Below are positions 44,353 through 53,261 of a DNA stretch of 64,000 bases, piece after piece. Every line of letters starts with the position of its first letter. Position 1 is the stretch's first letter. Where the stretch lies: positions 2,046,001 through 2,110,000 of the forward strand of contig NZ_RJVJ01000001.1 of the NCBI RefSeq assembly GCF_003751605.1, read 5' to 3'. The notes below the pieces were generated by a model. The model saw only the letters and a list, made by a program, of their open reading frames with translations. It searched no databases and was not told the DNA's origin. Made by a program: the position numbers and the translations under genes. Source of the stretch: Kitasatospora cineracea (GTDB taxonomy: Bacteria; Actinomycetota; Actinomycetes; Streptomycetales; Streptomycetaceae).

Positions 44353-45780
44353 ATGAGTCTTCTGGTAGTCGGTCTGAGCCACCGGACCGCGCCGGTCGGC
44401 GTGCTGGAGCGCGCCGCGCTCACCGGCGACAGCCCGACCCGGGTGCTGCACGAGGCGGCCGCGTCGGCGACCGTCGCCGAGGCCGCGCTGGTCAACACCT
44501 GCAACCGGATCGAGCTGTACGCCGACGTGGACAAGTTCCACGCAGGCGTCGCCGAGCTGTCCCAGTTGCTCGCCGGGCACAGCGGCGTCGACCTGGACGA
44601 GCTCACCCCCCACCTGTACGTGCACTACGAGGACCGCGCCGTCCACCACCTGTTCTCGGTGGCCTGCGGCCTGGACTCGATGGTGGTCGGCGAGGGCCAG
44701 ATCCTCGGCCAGCTGCGCGACGCGCTGGCCAAGGCCCAGGAGGAGCACACCGCGGGCCGCGGCCTGAACGAGCTGTTCCAGCAGGCCCTGCGGGTCGGCA
44801 AGCGCGCCCACAGCGAGACCGGCATCGACAAGGCCGGCCAGTCGCTGGTCACCTTCGGCCTGGAGCAGGTCGCCGCCGGGGCCGGCCCGATCGCCGGCAA
44901 GCGCGCCCTGGTGGTCGGCGCGGGCTCGATGAGCTCGCTGGCCGCCGCCACCCTGGTCCGCTCCGGCGTCACCGACCTGCTGGTCGCCAACCGCACCCCG
45001 GCCCGCGCCGAGCGGCTGGTGGAGATCCTCGGCGGCGCCGCCCGCACCCTGGACTTCGCCAAGGTCCCGCAGGCGCTCGCCGACGTCGACCTGGTGATCT
45101 CCTGCACCGGCGCGGCCGGCACCGTGATCGACGCCCCCGAGGTCGCCGCCGCGCTCGCGCTCCGCAGCGCCCAGACCGCGAGCCGGGACAGCACAGCCCC
45201 GCTGGCCTTCCTCGACCTGGCCATGCCCCGGGACGTCGACCACGCCGTGCACGCCCTCGACGGCGCGCTGCTGGTCGACCTGGAGAGCCTCTCGCACGCG
45301 CACGCCGCCACCCCCGGCGCCGGCGACGTGGACGCCGTCTCCACCATCGTCGCGGACGAGGTCACCGCCTTCGGGCAGGCCCAGCGCGCCGCCCGGATCG
45401 CCCCGACCGTGGTCGCCCTGCGCGCCATGGCCTCCGAGGTGGTCCGCGGCGAACTCGCCCGCCTCACCTCGCGGCTGCCGGACCTCGACGAGCGCTCCAG
45501 CGCGGAGATCTCGCAGACCGTGCGCCGGGTGGTCGACAAACTGCTGCACGCCCCGACCGTCAAGGTCAAGCAGCTCGCCGCCGAACCCGGCGGAGCCTCC
45601 TACGCGGAAGCCCTGCGCGAACTGTTCGACTTGGACCCCGCGGCAGTGCACGCTGTCTCCGGCACCCCGATCGGCGCCCAGGCGGGATCCTCGATCCCGC
45701 CGGGCGGCATCCCCGCCGCCCAGGCCGCCGTCGCCCCGCCCGCCGGAGCCACCGCCCCGCCCGCCGGAGCCACCAGATGA
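44353..45780 (+). CDS. hemA: Glutamyl-tRNA reductase
   Basis: A 475-residue enzyme that reduces Glu-tRNA to glutamate-1-semialdehyde, the first step of C5-pathway tetrapyrrole synthesis. The catalytic Cys50 is in VNTCNRIELYA; LVVGLSHRTAPV, GEGQILGQLRDALAKAQ and the NADPH fold LVVGAGSMSSLAAATLV follow, then the dimerisation helix. The Pro/Ala-rich C-terminus has a 21-bp tandem duplication (APPAGAT twice). It is 31 bp downstream of rex and is controlled with it by Rex. Its stop overlaps hemC. Confidence 0.97.
   Translation: MSLLVVGLSHRTAPVGVLERAALTGDSPTRVLHEAAASATVAEAALVNTCNRIELYADVDKFHAGVAELSQLLAGHSGVDLDELTPHLYVHYEDRAVHHLFSVACGLDSMVVGEGQILGQLRDALAKAQEEHTAGRGLNELFQQALRVGKRAHSETGIDKAGQSLVTFGLEQVAAGAGPIAGKRALVVGAGSMSSLAAATLVRSGVTDLLVANRTPARAERLVEILGGAARTLDFAKVPQALADVDLVISCTGAAGTVIDAPEVAAALALRSAQTASRDSTAPLAFLDLAMPRDVDHAVHALDGALLVDLESLSHAHAATPGAGDVDAVSTIVADEVTAFGQAQRAARIAPTVVALRAMASEVVRGELARLTSRLPDLDERSSAEISQTVRRVVDKLLHAPTVKVKQLAAEPGGASYAEALRELFDLDPAAVHAVSGTPIGAQAGSSIPPGGIPAAQAAVAPPAGATAPPAGATR
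45733..45774 (+). repeat. 21-bp tandem duplication in the hemA 3' end
   Basis: Two identical in-frame units (45733-45753, 45754-45774) each encode APPAGAT in the disordered C-terminal tail of HemA, two codons before the stop. Confidence 0.9.
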
Positions 45781-46796
45781 ACACCCCGTCAGCCCCCCAG
45801 CACGACCAGGACGATCACCTCATGAATGGTCAAGAGACAGTGACGCCGCTGCGCCTCGGCACCCGCCGCAGCGCCCTCGCCATGGCCCAGTCGGGCATGG
45901 TCGCGGAGGAGGTCGCCAAGATCACCGGCCGCCGGGTGGAGCTGGTCGAGATCACCACCTACGGGGACGTCTCCCGCGAGTCGCTGGCCCAGATCGGCGG
46001 CACCGGGGTGTTCGTCTCCGCCCTGCGCGACGCCCTGCTGGAGGGCCGGATCGACCTGGCCGTCCACTCGCTCAAGGACCTGCCCACCGCCGCCCCCGCC
46101 GGGCTGCTGCTGGCCGCAGTCCCCGAGCGCGAGGACGTCCGGGACGCGCTGGTCGCCCGCGACGGCCTGGACCTGGCCGAACTGGTCGGCAAGAGCTCCG
46201 GCCGCACCGTCCGGGTCGGCACCGGCTCCCCGCGCCGGATGGCCCAGCTCAACGCCTGGGCCCGGGCCCGCGGCGCCGACCTGGTGACCGTGCCGATCCG
46301 CGGCAACGTCGACACCCGGATCAACTACGTCCGCTCCGGCGAGCTGGACGCCGTGGTGCTGGCCACCGCCGGACTCAACCGGCTCGGCCGCTCCGCCGAG
46401 ATCACCGAGCACCTCGACCCCGCGCTGATGCTCCCCGCCCCCGGGCAGGGCGCGCTCGCCGTCGAGTGCGTCGACCCGACCCTGGCCGCCGTGCTGGCCC
46501 GGCTCGACCACCGCCCCACCCGGGCCGCCGTGGTCGCCGAACGCGCCCTGCTGGCCACCCTGGAGGCGGGCTGCTCCGCCCCGGTCGCCGCCCTGGCCGC
46601 CTGGACCGGCACCGAACTGCGCCTGGACGGCGTGGTCGGCACCACCGACGGCGCCGAACTGCTCAAGATGTCCGCCAACGGCCCGCTCGTCCCCGACGAG
46701 ACCGCCGAGGAGCAGGCCGCGGCCCTGGGCCGCGCCCTGGCCACCCGGCTGCTCGACACCGGAGCGGCCAACCTGATGGGGGAGCGCGCCCGATGA
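45777..46796 (+). CDS. hemC: Porphobilinogen deaminase (hydroxymethylbilane synthase)
   Basis: A 339-residue enzyme that polymerises four porphobilinogens. Signatures: [36 protein letters not shown] with [38 protein letters not shown] and the dipyrromethane-cofactor Cys in [19 protein letters not shown] at 45777 overlaps the hemA stop (ATGA). An ATG at 45822 would remove a 15-residue hydrophilic leader and also fits homologues. Its stop overlaps hemD. Confidence 0.96.
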   Translation: MNTPSAPQHDQDDHLMNGQETVTPLRLGTRRSALAMAQSGMVAEEVAKITGRRVELVEITTYGDVSRESLAQIGGTGVFVSALRDALLEGRIDLAVHSLKDLPTAAPAGLLLAAVPEREDVRDALVARDGLDLAELVGKSSGRTVRVGTGSPRRMAQLNAWARARGADLVTVPIRGNVDTRINYVRSGELDAVVLATAGLNRLGRSAEITEHLDPALMLPAPGQGALAVECVDPTLAAVLARLDHRPTRAAVVAERALLATLEAGCSAPVAALAAWTGTELRLDGVVGTTDGAELLKMSANGPLVPDETAEEQAAALGRALATRLLDTGAANLMGERAR

Positions 46797-48412
46797 CCGC
46801 CGCCGGATTCCACCCGCCCGCAGGGCGCTGCACCTTCCTCGGCGCCGGTCCCGGCGACCCCGGACTGCTCACCCTGCGCGCCGTCGACGTGCTCGGCACC
46901 GCCGACGTGCTGATCGCCGACCCGCTGACCGCCGCCGCGGTCCGCACCCACTGTCCCAACGGCGTCCAGGTCATCGACCCGGCCGACGCGGGCAAGGAGC
47001 TCGCCGACCTGGCCGCCGACGCGGTCAAGGCCGGGCGCCACCTGGTCCGCACCGTGGACGGCGACCCCGGCCTGGACGGCTGCGCCGCCCAGGAGATGCT
47101 GCGCTGCGCCAAGGCCGGCGTGCCGTTCGAGGTCGTCCCGGGCGTCGCCCAGTCGGTCGGCGTGCCCGCCTACGCGGGCGTGCCGCTGCGCGGCGGCCAG
47201 GGCGCCGACGTCCGCTTCGTGGACGCCGAGGCGCTGCTGGCCGGCCAGGTCGTCGACCTGGGCGCGCCGGAGACCACCCTGGTGGTGCGCACCACCCTGG
47301 GCCAGCTGCCCGCGACCGCCAACTCCCTGGTGGCGCACGGCCGCAAGCCGGACGCGGCGCTCTCCGCGACGCTGTCGGGCACCACCACCCGGCAGCGCAC
47401 CTTCACCTCCACGCTGGCCGCCATCGCCGCCGACCTGAAGGCCGCCCGGGTGCTGCCCTCGCCGGTCTCCGCCCCGGTGGACCCGGCGACCTCGGTGATA
47501 GCCGTGGTGGGCGAGCAGGTCGCCCACCGGGCCTCGCACTCGTGGTTCGAGACCAAGCCGCTGTTCGGCTGGAACGTCCTCGTGCCGCGCACCAAGGAAC
47601 AGGCCCACGGCCTGTCCGACCAGCTGCGCTCGTACGGCGCGGTGCCGCAGGAGGTGCCGACCATCGCGGTCGAGCCGCCGCGCACCCCGCAGCAGATGGA
47701 GCGGGCCATCAAGGGCCTGGTCACCGGACGCTACGAGTGGATCGCCTTCACCTCGGTCAACGCCGTCAAGGCCGTCCGGGAGAAGTTCGAGGAGTACGGC
47801 CTGGACGCCCGGGCGTTCGCCGGGATCAAGGTCGCCGCGGTCGGCGAGACCACCGCGCAGGCGCTGGTCGACTTCGGCGTCAAGCCCGACCTGGTGCCCT
47901 CCGGCGAGCAGTCCGCCGCGGGCCTGCTGGAGGACTGGCCGCCGTACGACCCGGTGTTCGACCCGATCGACCGGGTGCTGCTGCCGCGCGCCGACATCGC
48001 CACCGAGACCCTGGTGGCCGGCCTGGTCGAACTCGGCTGGGAGGTCGACGACGTGACCGCGTACCGCACGGTGCGCGCCTCGCCGCCGCCGGCCGAGACC
48101 CGCGAGGCGATCAAGGGCGGCGGCTTCGACGCGGTGCTGTTCACCTCGTCCTCGACCGTCCGCAACCTGGTCGGCATCGCCGGCAAGCCGCACAACGTGA
48201 CCGTCATCGCCTGCATCGGCCCGGCCACCGCCAAGACGGCGGAGGAACACGGCCTGCGGGTCGACGTGATGGCCCCGGCCCCGTCCGCGTCCGCGCTCGC
48301 CCAGGCGCTGGCCGACTTCGGGGCCACCCGCCGGGACGCCGCCACCGCGGCGGGCGAGCCGGTCTACCGGCCGAGCGAACGCCGCCCCGGCTCGCGCCGC
48401 AAGGCGCGCTGA
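46793..48412 (+). CDS. hemD: Fused uroporphyrinogen-III methyltransferase-like/uroporphyrinogen-III synthase
   Basis: A 539-residue fusion. Residues about 12-255 have the CobA/SUMT fold ([39 protein letters not shown]), but the usual RLKGGDPFVFGRG motif reads [13 protein letters not shown], so methyltransferase activity is doubtful. Residues about 260-510 are uroporphyrinogen-III synthase ([63 protein letters not shown]), which closes hydroxymethylbilane to uro'gen III. The ATG overlaps the hemC stop. A terminator-like hairpin follows. Confidence 0.93.
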   Translation: MTAAGFHPPAGRCTFLGAGPGDPGLLTLRAVDVLGTADVLIADPLTAAAVRTHCPNGVQVIDPADAGKELADLAADAVKAGRHLVRTVDGDPGLDGCAAQEMLRCAKAGVPFEVVPGVAQSVGVPAYAGVPLRGGQGADVRFVDAEALLAGQVVDLGAPETTLVVRTTLGQLPATANSLVAHGRKPDAALSATLSGTTTRQRTFTSTLAAIAADLKAARVLPSPVSAPVDPATSVIAVVGEQVAHRASHSWFETKPLFGWNVLVPRTKEQAHGLSDQLRSYGAVPQEVPTIAVEPPRTPQQMERAIKGLVTGRYEWIAFTSVNAVKAVREKFEEYGLDARAFAGIKVAAVGETTAQALVDFGVKPDLVPSGEQSAAGLLEDWPPYDPVFDPIDRVLLPRADIATETLVAGLVELGWEVDDVTAYRTVRASPPPAETREAIKGGGFDAVLFTSSSTVRNLVGIAGKPHNVTVIACIGPATAKTAEEHGLRVDVMAPAPSASALAQALADFGATRRDAATAAGEPVYRPSERRPGSRRKAR

Positions 48413-48421
48413 CCCTCGGTC

Positions 48422-48447
48422 GGGGGGAGGCCCTCGGGCCTCCCCCC
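48422..48447 (+). terminator. Terminator-like hairpin between hemD and hemB
   Basis: An 11-bp perfect stem (48422-48432 with 48437-48447) has a 4-nt loop, CTCG. It begins 10 bp after the hemD stop and ends 33 bp before hemB, so it may limit read-through and lower hemB expression relative to rex-hemACD. Confidence 0.75.
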
Positions 48448-48480
48448 GGCGCATTCTCCGCGACCCAGGGAGCCTTCGAA

Positions 48481-49461
48481 GTGTCCGCCGAATTCCCGTC
48501 CGTCCGCCCGCGCCGGCTGCGCTCCACCCCGGCGATGCGCCGCCTGGTCGCCGAGACCCGGCTGCACCCGGCCGAGCTGGTCCTGCCCGCGTTCGTCCGC
48601 GAGGGGATCACCGAGCCGAGGCCGATCACCTCGATGCCGGGCGTGGTCCAGCACACCCGGGACACCCTGCGCCGGGCCGCCGTCGAGGCCGCCGAGGCCG
48701 GGGTCGGCGGCCTCATGCTGTTCGGCGTCCCCGAGGTGCAGGACGCGGTCGGCTCCGAGGGCACCAACCCCGAGGGCATCCTGCAGCTCGCCATCCGCGA
48801 CGTGGTCTCCGAGGTCGGCGACCAGCTGGTGGTGATGTCCGACCTGTGCCTGGACGAGTACACCGACCACGGCCACTGCGGGGTGCTCGCCGAGGACGGC
48901 TCGGTCGACAACGACGCCACCCTGGAGCGCTACGCCGAGATGGCCGTCGTCCAGGCCGACGCGGGCGTCCACCTGGTCGGCCCGTCCGGGATGATGGACG
49001 GCCAGGTCGCGGTGATCCGCAGGGCGCTGGACGCGGCCGGGCACCGGGACACCGGCATCCTCGCCTACACCGCCAAGTACGCCTCGGCGTTCTTCGGCCC
49101 GTTCCGGGAGGCCGTCGGCTCCTCGCTCAAGGGCGACCGCAAGACCTACCAGCAGGACCCGGCCAACGCCCGCGAGGCGCTGCGCGAACTGGAGCAGGAC
49201 CTCGCCGAGGGCGCCGACCTGGTGATGGTCAAGCCCGCGATGGCCTACCTGGACATCCTGCGCCAGGTCGCCGACGCCTCCCCGGTGCCGGTCTCCGCGT
49301 ACCAGGTCTCCGGCGAGTACGCGATGGTCGAGGCCGCCGCGGCCAACGGCTGGATCGACCGCGAGCGGACGATCATGGAGACCCTCACCTCGATCCGCCG
49401 GGCCGGCGCCGAGCAGATCCTCACCTACTGGGCGGTCGAGGCCGCGGGCCTGCTGCGCTGA
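48481..49461 (+). CDS. hemB: Delta-aminolevulinic acid dehydratase (porphobilinogen synthase)
   Basis: A 326-residue enzyme condensing two aminolevulinates to porphobilinogen. Schiff-base lysines are Lys199 ([16 protein letters not shown]) and Lys251 ([13 protein letters not shown]). The metal loop [14 protein letters not shown] has Cys123, Asp125 and Cys133: two of the three cysteines of the zinc enzymes, with Asp in the middle as in magnesium-type enzymes. GTG start with AGGGAG upstream. It completes the hem cluster after the hemD hairpin. Confidence 0.96.
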   Translation: MSAEFPSVRPRRLRSTPAMRRLVAETRLHPAELVLPAFVREGITEPRPITSMPGVVQHTRDTLRRAAVEAAEAGVGGLMLFGVPEVQDAVGSEGTNPEGILQLAIRDVVSEVGDQLVVMSDLCLDEYTDHGHCGVLAEDGSVDNDATLERYAEMAVVQADAGVHLVGPSGMMDGQVAVIRRALDAAGHRDTGILAYTAKYASAFFGPFREAVGSSLKGDRKTYQQDPANAREALRELEQDLAEGADLVMVKPAMAYLDILRQVADASPVPVSAYQVSGEYAMVEAAAANGWIDRERTIMETLTSIRRAGAEQILTYWAVEAAGLLR

Positions 49462-49483
49462 CGGCGCGTCAGGCGCGCCGGGA

Positions 49484-50296
49484 TCAGGCGGACTTCGGGA
49501 AGTCCTTCCGCTTGATCTTGGCGCGCCGACCGTCCGGGTGGTGGAAGACGATGCCCTCGGCGAGCGCGCCCGGCGCGAACCGGCTCTCCAGCTCCGCCAG
49601 GTGCTCCCGCAGGCCCCGGTAGCTGCGCGGGACCTCCTCGTACACCGGCGCCTCGCGGTCGAACGGCAGGCACAGGTGCCGGTCGAGCCCCAGCGGGTTG
49701 CCCTGGATCCGCGGCCCCAGCGCCTCGCACGGGTGCTCCCCGTCCGGCCAGCCGGCCACCTCGGTGCCGCGGGCGGCGGCCAGGATCCACCTGTCCTCGG
49801 CGGCGTCCTCCGCGGTGTCGGCGTACCAGCCGTCGACGATGCCCAGCGCCTTCTGCGCGGCGTTCGGGTTGCGGCGCTTCTCCACCCGCACCAACCGCCC
49901 CGAGCGGACGGTCAGTCGGACGTTCGTGCCGTCCAGCTTCTCGGTCGCCGTGCCCTCCCCGGCGAACACCCAGGCGCACTCGGCGCGCGGGCGGTCCACC
50001 ACCCGGAAGCCGGCGTCCCGCTCGAACAGCGTCGGGATCTTCTCCATGGTTGCCATCCCCCTCCGTACCTGACCGACAAGTTCCTCGGGCGTGACCGTCC
50101 CCGCGGCCAGGCCGGCGGCCAGCGCGCGGACCAGGTCCGCGACCGACACCTCCGCCTCCACGGCGACCCGCTTCAGCGCCTTCTTCTCCTCCGGCGACAC
50201 CCAGGCCACCAGCCGGGACCAGCCCTCCGGCGGCACCCAGCGGGCCAGCTTCTCCGGGTCCTTCCTCGGCCTGCCGCGGCCGCGCTTCTCCTCCAC
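49484..50296 (-). CDS. RNA ligase-like nucleotidyltransferase fused to a DNA-binding-like N-terminus
   Basis: A 270-residue protein. Residues 1-80 are basic and helical: an AT-hook-like RGRGRPRKDP, then VSPEEKKALKRVAVEAEVSV, like a ribbon-helix-helix. Residues 84-270 (from MEKIPTLFERD) carry the covalent nucleotidyltransferase motifs: motif I ATEKLDGTNVRL with Lys120, motif IV EGIVFHHPDG near 247-256 and motif V AKIKRKDF (Lys260, Lys262). This matches small RNA ligase-like proteins (RNA ligase 1/DUF5565 type). The leaderless GTG at 50296 has a strong promoter. Ligation of RNA ends or self-adenylylation is predicted. The in-frame Met81 and Met84 are possible internal starts. Confidence 0.75.
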   Translation of the reverse strand: MEEKRGRGRPRKDPEKLARWVPPEGWSRLVAWVSPEEKKALKRVAVEAEVSVADLVRALAAGLAAGTVTPEELVGQVRRGMATMEKIPTLFERDAGFRVVDRPRAECAWVFAGEGTATEKLDGTNVRLTVRSGRLVRVEKRRNPNAAQKALGIVDGWYADTAEDAAEDRWILAAARGTEVAGWPDGEHPCEALGPRIQGNPLGLDRHLCLPFDREAPVYEEVPRSYRGLREHLAELESRFAPGALAEGIVFHHPDGRRAKIKRKDFPKSA

Positions 50297-50304
50297 GGGC
50301 GTCG

Positions 50305-50333
50305 ACGGTAGGCCGGATTTTCCATAGTGTCAA
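50305..50333 (-). promoter_or_regulatory. Near-consensus vegetative promoter for the RNA ligase-like gene
   Basis: On the minus strand TTGACA (50328-50333) and TACCGT (50305-50310) have a 17-bp spacer. The -10 box ends eight bases before the GTG start, so the message is probably leaderless. The region is AT-rich for this chromosome. Confidence 0.75.
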
Positions 50334-50365
50334 TTGGCATAACAGGAAATCGGCGCGGGCACGAC

Positions 50366-50403
50366 GGAGGGCGCGGCGGCCGTGAACGGCCGCCGCGCCC
50401 TCC
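50366..50403 (-). terminator. 17-bp perfect hairpin terminator
   Basis: Arms 50366-50382 and 50387-50403 are fully complementary around TGAA. It lies 16 bp beyond the stop of the leftward secreted-protein gene at 50419-50676 and shields the RNA ligase-like gene behind it. Confidence 0.88.
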
Positions 50404-50418
50404 GGGGTTGACGTCGGG

Positions 50419-50676
50419 TCAGCCGATGTCGACGATGCCGCCCTCGCCGCCGCCGACGGCGGTGTCGGTGGCCCAGCCGTAGCCGCCGCCCGCGGTGAAG
50501 ATGTGGGAGGTCTCGGCGAAGCCCGCCCAGTGGCCGGCGACGAAGGGCTCGTCGGCGGTGGCGACACCCTCCTGGCCGCCGCCGACGGCGACGTGCGCGT
50601 AGGCGGGGGCGGCGATGCCGGCCAGTGCGAGGGCGGCGACGGAGGTGACGACGACCTTGCCCAGCTTGCTCTTCAT
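50419..50676 (-). CDS. Small secreted Gly-rich protein
   Basis: An 85-residue protein with a signal peptide (MKSKLGKVVVTSVAALALAG, cleavage near AYA-HV) and a mature chain of about 57 residues that is rich in Gly, Ala and aromatic residues (VAVGGGQEGVATADEPFVAG, HIFTAGGGYGWATDTAVGGG) and has no Cys. ATG at 50676 is preceded by an A/G-rich AGGAACCCCC. It lies beside the rodlin-like genes and shares their orientation and size, so a surface-structure role is plausible but unproven. Confidence 0.65.
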   Translation of the reverse strand: MKSKLGKVVVTSVAALALAGIAAPAYAHVAVGGGQEGVATADEPFVAGHWAGFAETSHIFTAGGGYGWATDTAVGGGEGGIVDIG

Positions 50677-50875
50677 GGGGGTTCCTCTCTGCGTCAGGGA
50701 AGTGGTTCCAGGGAACACAGCGGTGCGGCTGGAACGGCGCTGCACGCGCCCACCGGTGCTCCGATCACCCGATCGCACCGCAGACGAACGGGTTTCCGGG
50801 AGCGGCCGGAGACATGGAACCGCCGGGCCCGCGGGATCGCTCCCCCGGACCCGGCGGTCGGTTGCGACCGGAAGG

Positions 50876-51220
50876 TCAGCCGATCAGGTGGCTGACGCCA
50901 CCGTCGCCGCTGCCCACGGTGTTCTGGCCGACGACGCAGGTCTGCGACGGCTGGTTGTTGAGGACACCGGCCTCGACCGGCACCGCGACACCGATGACGG
51001 CGACCGCGATGTTGTGGACCTCGGGGAGGCAGAGGTTCGGGTTGTCCAGGGTGTGGAAGTTCGGGCTGTGGTTGCCCGAGGTGCCGGTGGCGTTGGTGCC
51101 GCCGTTGCCCTGAACCGAGGTGGCGGCGCCGTCCGCGTCGCCGATGGCCATCGCCGGGGAGGCGATCGAGGCGAGACCGGCGGCGGCGATGCCGGCGGCG
51201 GCGAGAGCCTTCTTGATCAT
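50876..51220 (-). CDS. Rodlin-like secreted protein
   Basis: A 114-residue protein: signal peptide (MIKKALAAAGIAAAGLASIA, cleavage after AMA), then IGDADGAATSVQGNGGTNAT and SGNHSPNFHTLDNPNLCLPE, and two Cys (NLCLPE and SQTCVVGQ). This IGD/GNG pattern and size are those of the rodlins RdlA/RdlB, which organise chaplin fibrils into the rodlet layer on aerial hyphae and spores. It is clearly paralogous to the product at 51369-51713. The S. coelicolor rodlins also lie next to a chaplin gene. No BldN-type promoter was seen before this copy. Confidence 0.82.
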   Translation of the reverse strand: MIKKALAAAGIAAAGLASIASPAMAIGDADGAATSVQGNGGTNATGTSGNHSPNFHTLDNPNLCLPEVHNIAVAVIGVAVPVEAGVLNNQPSQTCVVGQNTVGSGDGGVSHLIG

Positions 51221-51325
51221 TGGGTTTTCCTTTTCGGATCTGATGGAGTGGAGCAGCGGACCGACGCGTGGCTCGCGCCTGGTCCTGACCGCCGGACCGG
51301 GGGAGCGGACCGGGCGGGTCGTGCC

Positions 51326-51348
51326 GCGCGGAGCGTGGGGCTCCGCGC
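51326..51348 (-). terminator. Hairpin terminator between the two rodlin-like genes
   Basis: GCGCGGAGC (51326-51334) pairs with GCTCCGCGC (51340-51348) around GTGGG, 20 bp after the stop of the upstream rodlin-like gene. Confidence 0.65.
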
Positions 51349-51368
51349 CGGGGGGCAGTGACGGTGGG

Positions 51369-51713
51369 TCAGCCGACCAGGTGGGAGACGCCGCCGTCGC
51401 CGCTGCCGAGGGTGCCCTGGCCGACCACGCAGGTCTGCTTGGGCTGGTTGTTGAGCGCGTCCACCTCGACCGGGACAGCCACGCCGAGCACGCCGACGCC
51501 GATGTTGTGGATCTCCGGGAGGCAGATGTTCGGGTTGTCGGCGAAGTGGAAGTTCGGGCTGTTGTTGCCCCAGGTGCCGGTGGCGTTGGTGCCGCCGTTG
51601 CCCTGGATCGAGCCGGCCGAACCGTCCGCGTTGCCGATGGCGACGGCGGGGGTGGACACCGCGGCGAGCGCGGCGGCGGCCAGGCCGACGGTAGCGAAAG
51701 TCTTCTTGAGCAT
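51369..51713 (-). CDS. Rodlin-like secreted protein
   Basis: A 114-residue paralogue of its downstream neighbour: signal peptide (MLKKTFATVGLAAAALAAVS, cleavage after AVA), then IGNADGSAGSIQGNGGTNAT, GNNSPNFHFADNPNICLPEI, two Cys and the shared C-terminus GSGDGGVSHLVG. Expected to be exported at aerial growth and to assemble with chaplins. A sigma-BldN-like promoter at 51771-51798 gives a leader of about 50 bases. It is divergent from the secreted-protein gene at 51991. Confidence 0.83.
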   Translation of the reverse strand: MLKKTFATVGLAAAALAAVSTPAVAIGNADGSAGSIQGNGGTNATGTWGNNSPNFHFADNPNICLPEIHNIGVGVLGVAVPVEVDALNNQPKQTCVVGQGTLGSGDGGVSHLVG

Positions 51714-51770
51714 GGTGGAGATGCCTCTCTGAAATGCTGTTCGAGGGGTGCTGCCCCGTCGTCGTCGGGA

Positions 51771-51798
51771 TCAAAGAATGGCGGCACGGAAAGTTACG
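51771..51798 (-). promoter_or_regulatory. Sigma-BldN-type promoter of a rodlin-like gene
   Basis: On the minus strand CGTAAC (51793-51798) is followed after exactly 16 bp by CTTTGA (51771-51776), one mismatch from the remembered consensus CGTAAC-N16-CGTTGA. Confidence 0.7.
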
Positions 51799-51990
51799 GG
51801 GTCCGGAGGAAATTCGTCATTGGTCACCGGTTTACCCGCGCGCCGGTCGGATTTTCGTCGGTGCGGAGATCGGATTATTCAGCCGTTCCGGTTAACTCCC
51901 GCTATCCGCGAGGGAGGTGACTCGTTCGCCAGGGTGCCCATCAGGCACTCGAACCCATTTCCCGAACTCCCCGAACGAACGGCGAACAGC

Positions 51991-52698
51991 ATGAAGCTCT
52001 CCAAGCGGGCGACCGGCGCCCTGCTGCTGGCGGTCGGCGCCGGCGTGGTGGCGGCGCAGGGCGCGGCCCAGGCCGCTCCGAAGACCCCGGCCGAGGTGGC
52101 CGCGATCGAGAACGGCCTGGCCACCCAGGAGGTGCCGTTCAGCATCCCGCTCAGCGCGGCCACCGCCCCGCTCCCGCTGCTGCCGGACGGCGGCGAGGTG
52201 CACGGCGGGATCCCGACCTCGCCGCTGATGCCGCCCACCGGGACCGACCAGAGCCCGACCCGGCCGATCCCGGACCACGTGCTGCCCGCGCTCAACGGCG
52301 GCAAGGCCGGCCCCTCGCTGGGCGCGGTGCTGCCGCTGCCCGAGGTCGACCGCGGCGCCGAGCTCGGCACCCTCGGCCTGGACGCCCCGGCCGCCCCGCT
52401 CAACCTGGGCGGCCCGGCGGTCGGCCTGGGCCAGCCGGTCTCCTTCGTGGAGGGCCGGGGCGGCCGGCTCACCGACGCCGCACTGACCCTGGACAAGGTC
52501 GACCCGCACCTGGTGACCGCGCCGGTGCAGGCCGTCCCGGGCGCGAGCGCCTCGCTCGGCGGCGAGCAGGACCAGATCTCGGTCACCGACTCGGTGCGGA
52601 ACCTGGCCGCCACCACCACCGCCACCACCGGCGAGATGATGAACCAGGCCGACCCGGTGGGCATCCTCGCCAGCGGGCTGGACCGGACGCAGTTCTGA
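51991..52698 (+). CDS. Secreted protein of unknown function
   Basis: A 235-residue protein with a signal peptide (MKLSKRATGALLLAVGAGVV, cleavage near AQA-AP). The mature part is rich in Pro, Leu, Gly and Ala with repeated short PLP/PLxLGG units (TAPLPLLPDGGEVHGG, GAVLPLPEVDRGAELG, APLNLGGPAVGLGQ) and no Cys. ATG start. It is convergent with another small secreted-protein gene of similar composition across a strong bidirectional terminator. No known domain is recognised; the position suggests a cell-surface role. Confidence 0.65.
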   Translation: MKLSKRATGALLLAVGAGVVAAQGAAQAAPKTPAEVAAIENGLATQEVPFSIPLSAATAPLPLLPDGGEVHGGIPTSPLMPPTGTDQSPTRPIPDHVLPALNGGKAGPSLGAVLPLPEVDRGAELGTLGLDAPAAPLNLGGPAVGLGQPVSFVEGRGGRLTDAALTLDKVDPHLVTAPVQAVPGASASLGGEQDQISVTDSVRNLAATTTATTGEMMNQADPVGILASGLDRTQF

Positions 52699-52715
52699 CG
52701 GACCGCCGGACACGA

Positions 52716-52757
52716 CGGAGCGGCCCGGGCCCCTCACGGGGAGCCCGGGCCGCTCCG
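52716..52757. terminator. 15-bp bidirectional terminator between convergent secreted-protein genes
   Basis: CGGAGCGGCCCGGGC (52716-52730) pairs perfectly with 52743-52757; the 12-nt loop can form a further CCC/GGG pairing. It serves both the rightward gene ending at 52698 and the leftward gene ending at 52767. Confidence 0.88.
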
Positions 52758-52766
52758 CGTCCGGGC

Positions 52767-53150
52767 TCAGCCCGGCAGCGCGCCGAGCAGCGGGCCGGCC
52801 AGCGGGAGGTCCTTCGCGCCGCCGCCGCCGGACAGCGGCGCGGTGAGCGGGGCGGTGCCGACCGGGGCGACGCCGTTGTCGGGGACGACCGCGACGCCGT
52901 TGTTCAGCACGTCCGCACCGGAGCCGGCCCACGGGTCGAGCCGCAGGTCCTTCACCGGGGCGACGGCGTAGCCGAGCGCGCCGGTGGTGCTGCCGACGGC
53001 CTGCTGGGGGTCGGTGTTCTGCAGGTGGGTGGTGGGCACGGGCAGCCCGCCGAGCGTCTCGGTCTCGGCGTGCGCGGCCTGGGCGGTGACGCCGCCGAGC
53101 AGCACGGCGGCGCCGAGCGCGGCCACGGCGCCGGTGGTCTTCCGGGTCAT
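52767..53150 (-). CDS. Small secreted protein of unknown function
   Basis: A 127-residue protein: signal peptide (MTRKTTGAVAALGAAVLLGG, cleavage near AHA-ET), then a Pro/Gly/Leu-rich mature region (TLGGLPVPTTHLQNTDPQQA, AVAPVKDLRLDPWAGSG, LPLAGPLLGALPG) without Cys. ATG start. It lies 111 bp downstream of a chaplin gene in the same orientation. Composition resembles that of the convergent 235-residue secreted protein. Function unknown. Confidence 0.65.
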   Translation of the reverse strand: MTRKTTGAVAALGAAVLLGGVTAQAAHAETETLGGLPVPTTHLQNTDPQQAVGSTTGALGYAVAPVKDLRLDPWAGSGADVLNNGVAVVPDNGVAPVGTAPLTAPLSGGGGAKDLPLAGPLLGALPG

Positions 53151-53261
53151 CGGCCAATCCTTCGGGGTGAGTGGAGCGGTGCTCCGGGGGGAACGCGCGC
53201 GGCCCCCCGGCCGCGGGGCCGAGGGGCAGTCTGCACGGGGTTACCGATCAGCCGGGGCCGT

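Noticed and set aside
53151..53261. GGTAAC box upstream of the 127-residue secreted-protein gene as a BldN -35 element
   Set aside because: No CGTTGA-like box occurs 16-17 bp downstream on the same strand.
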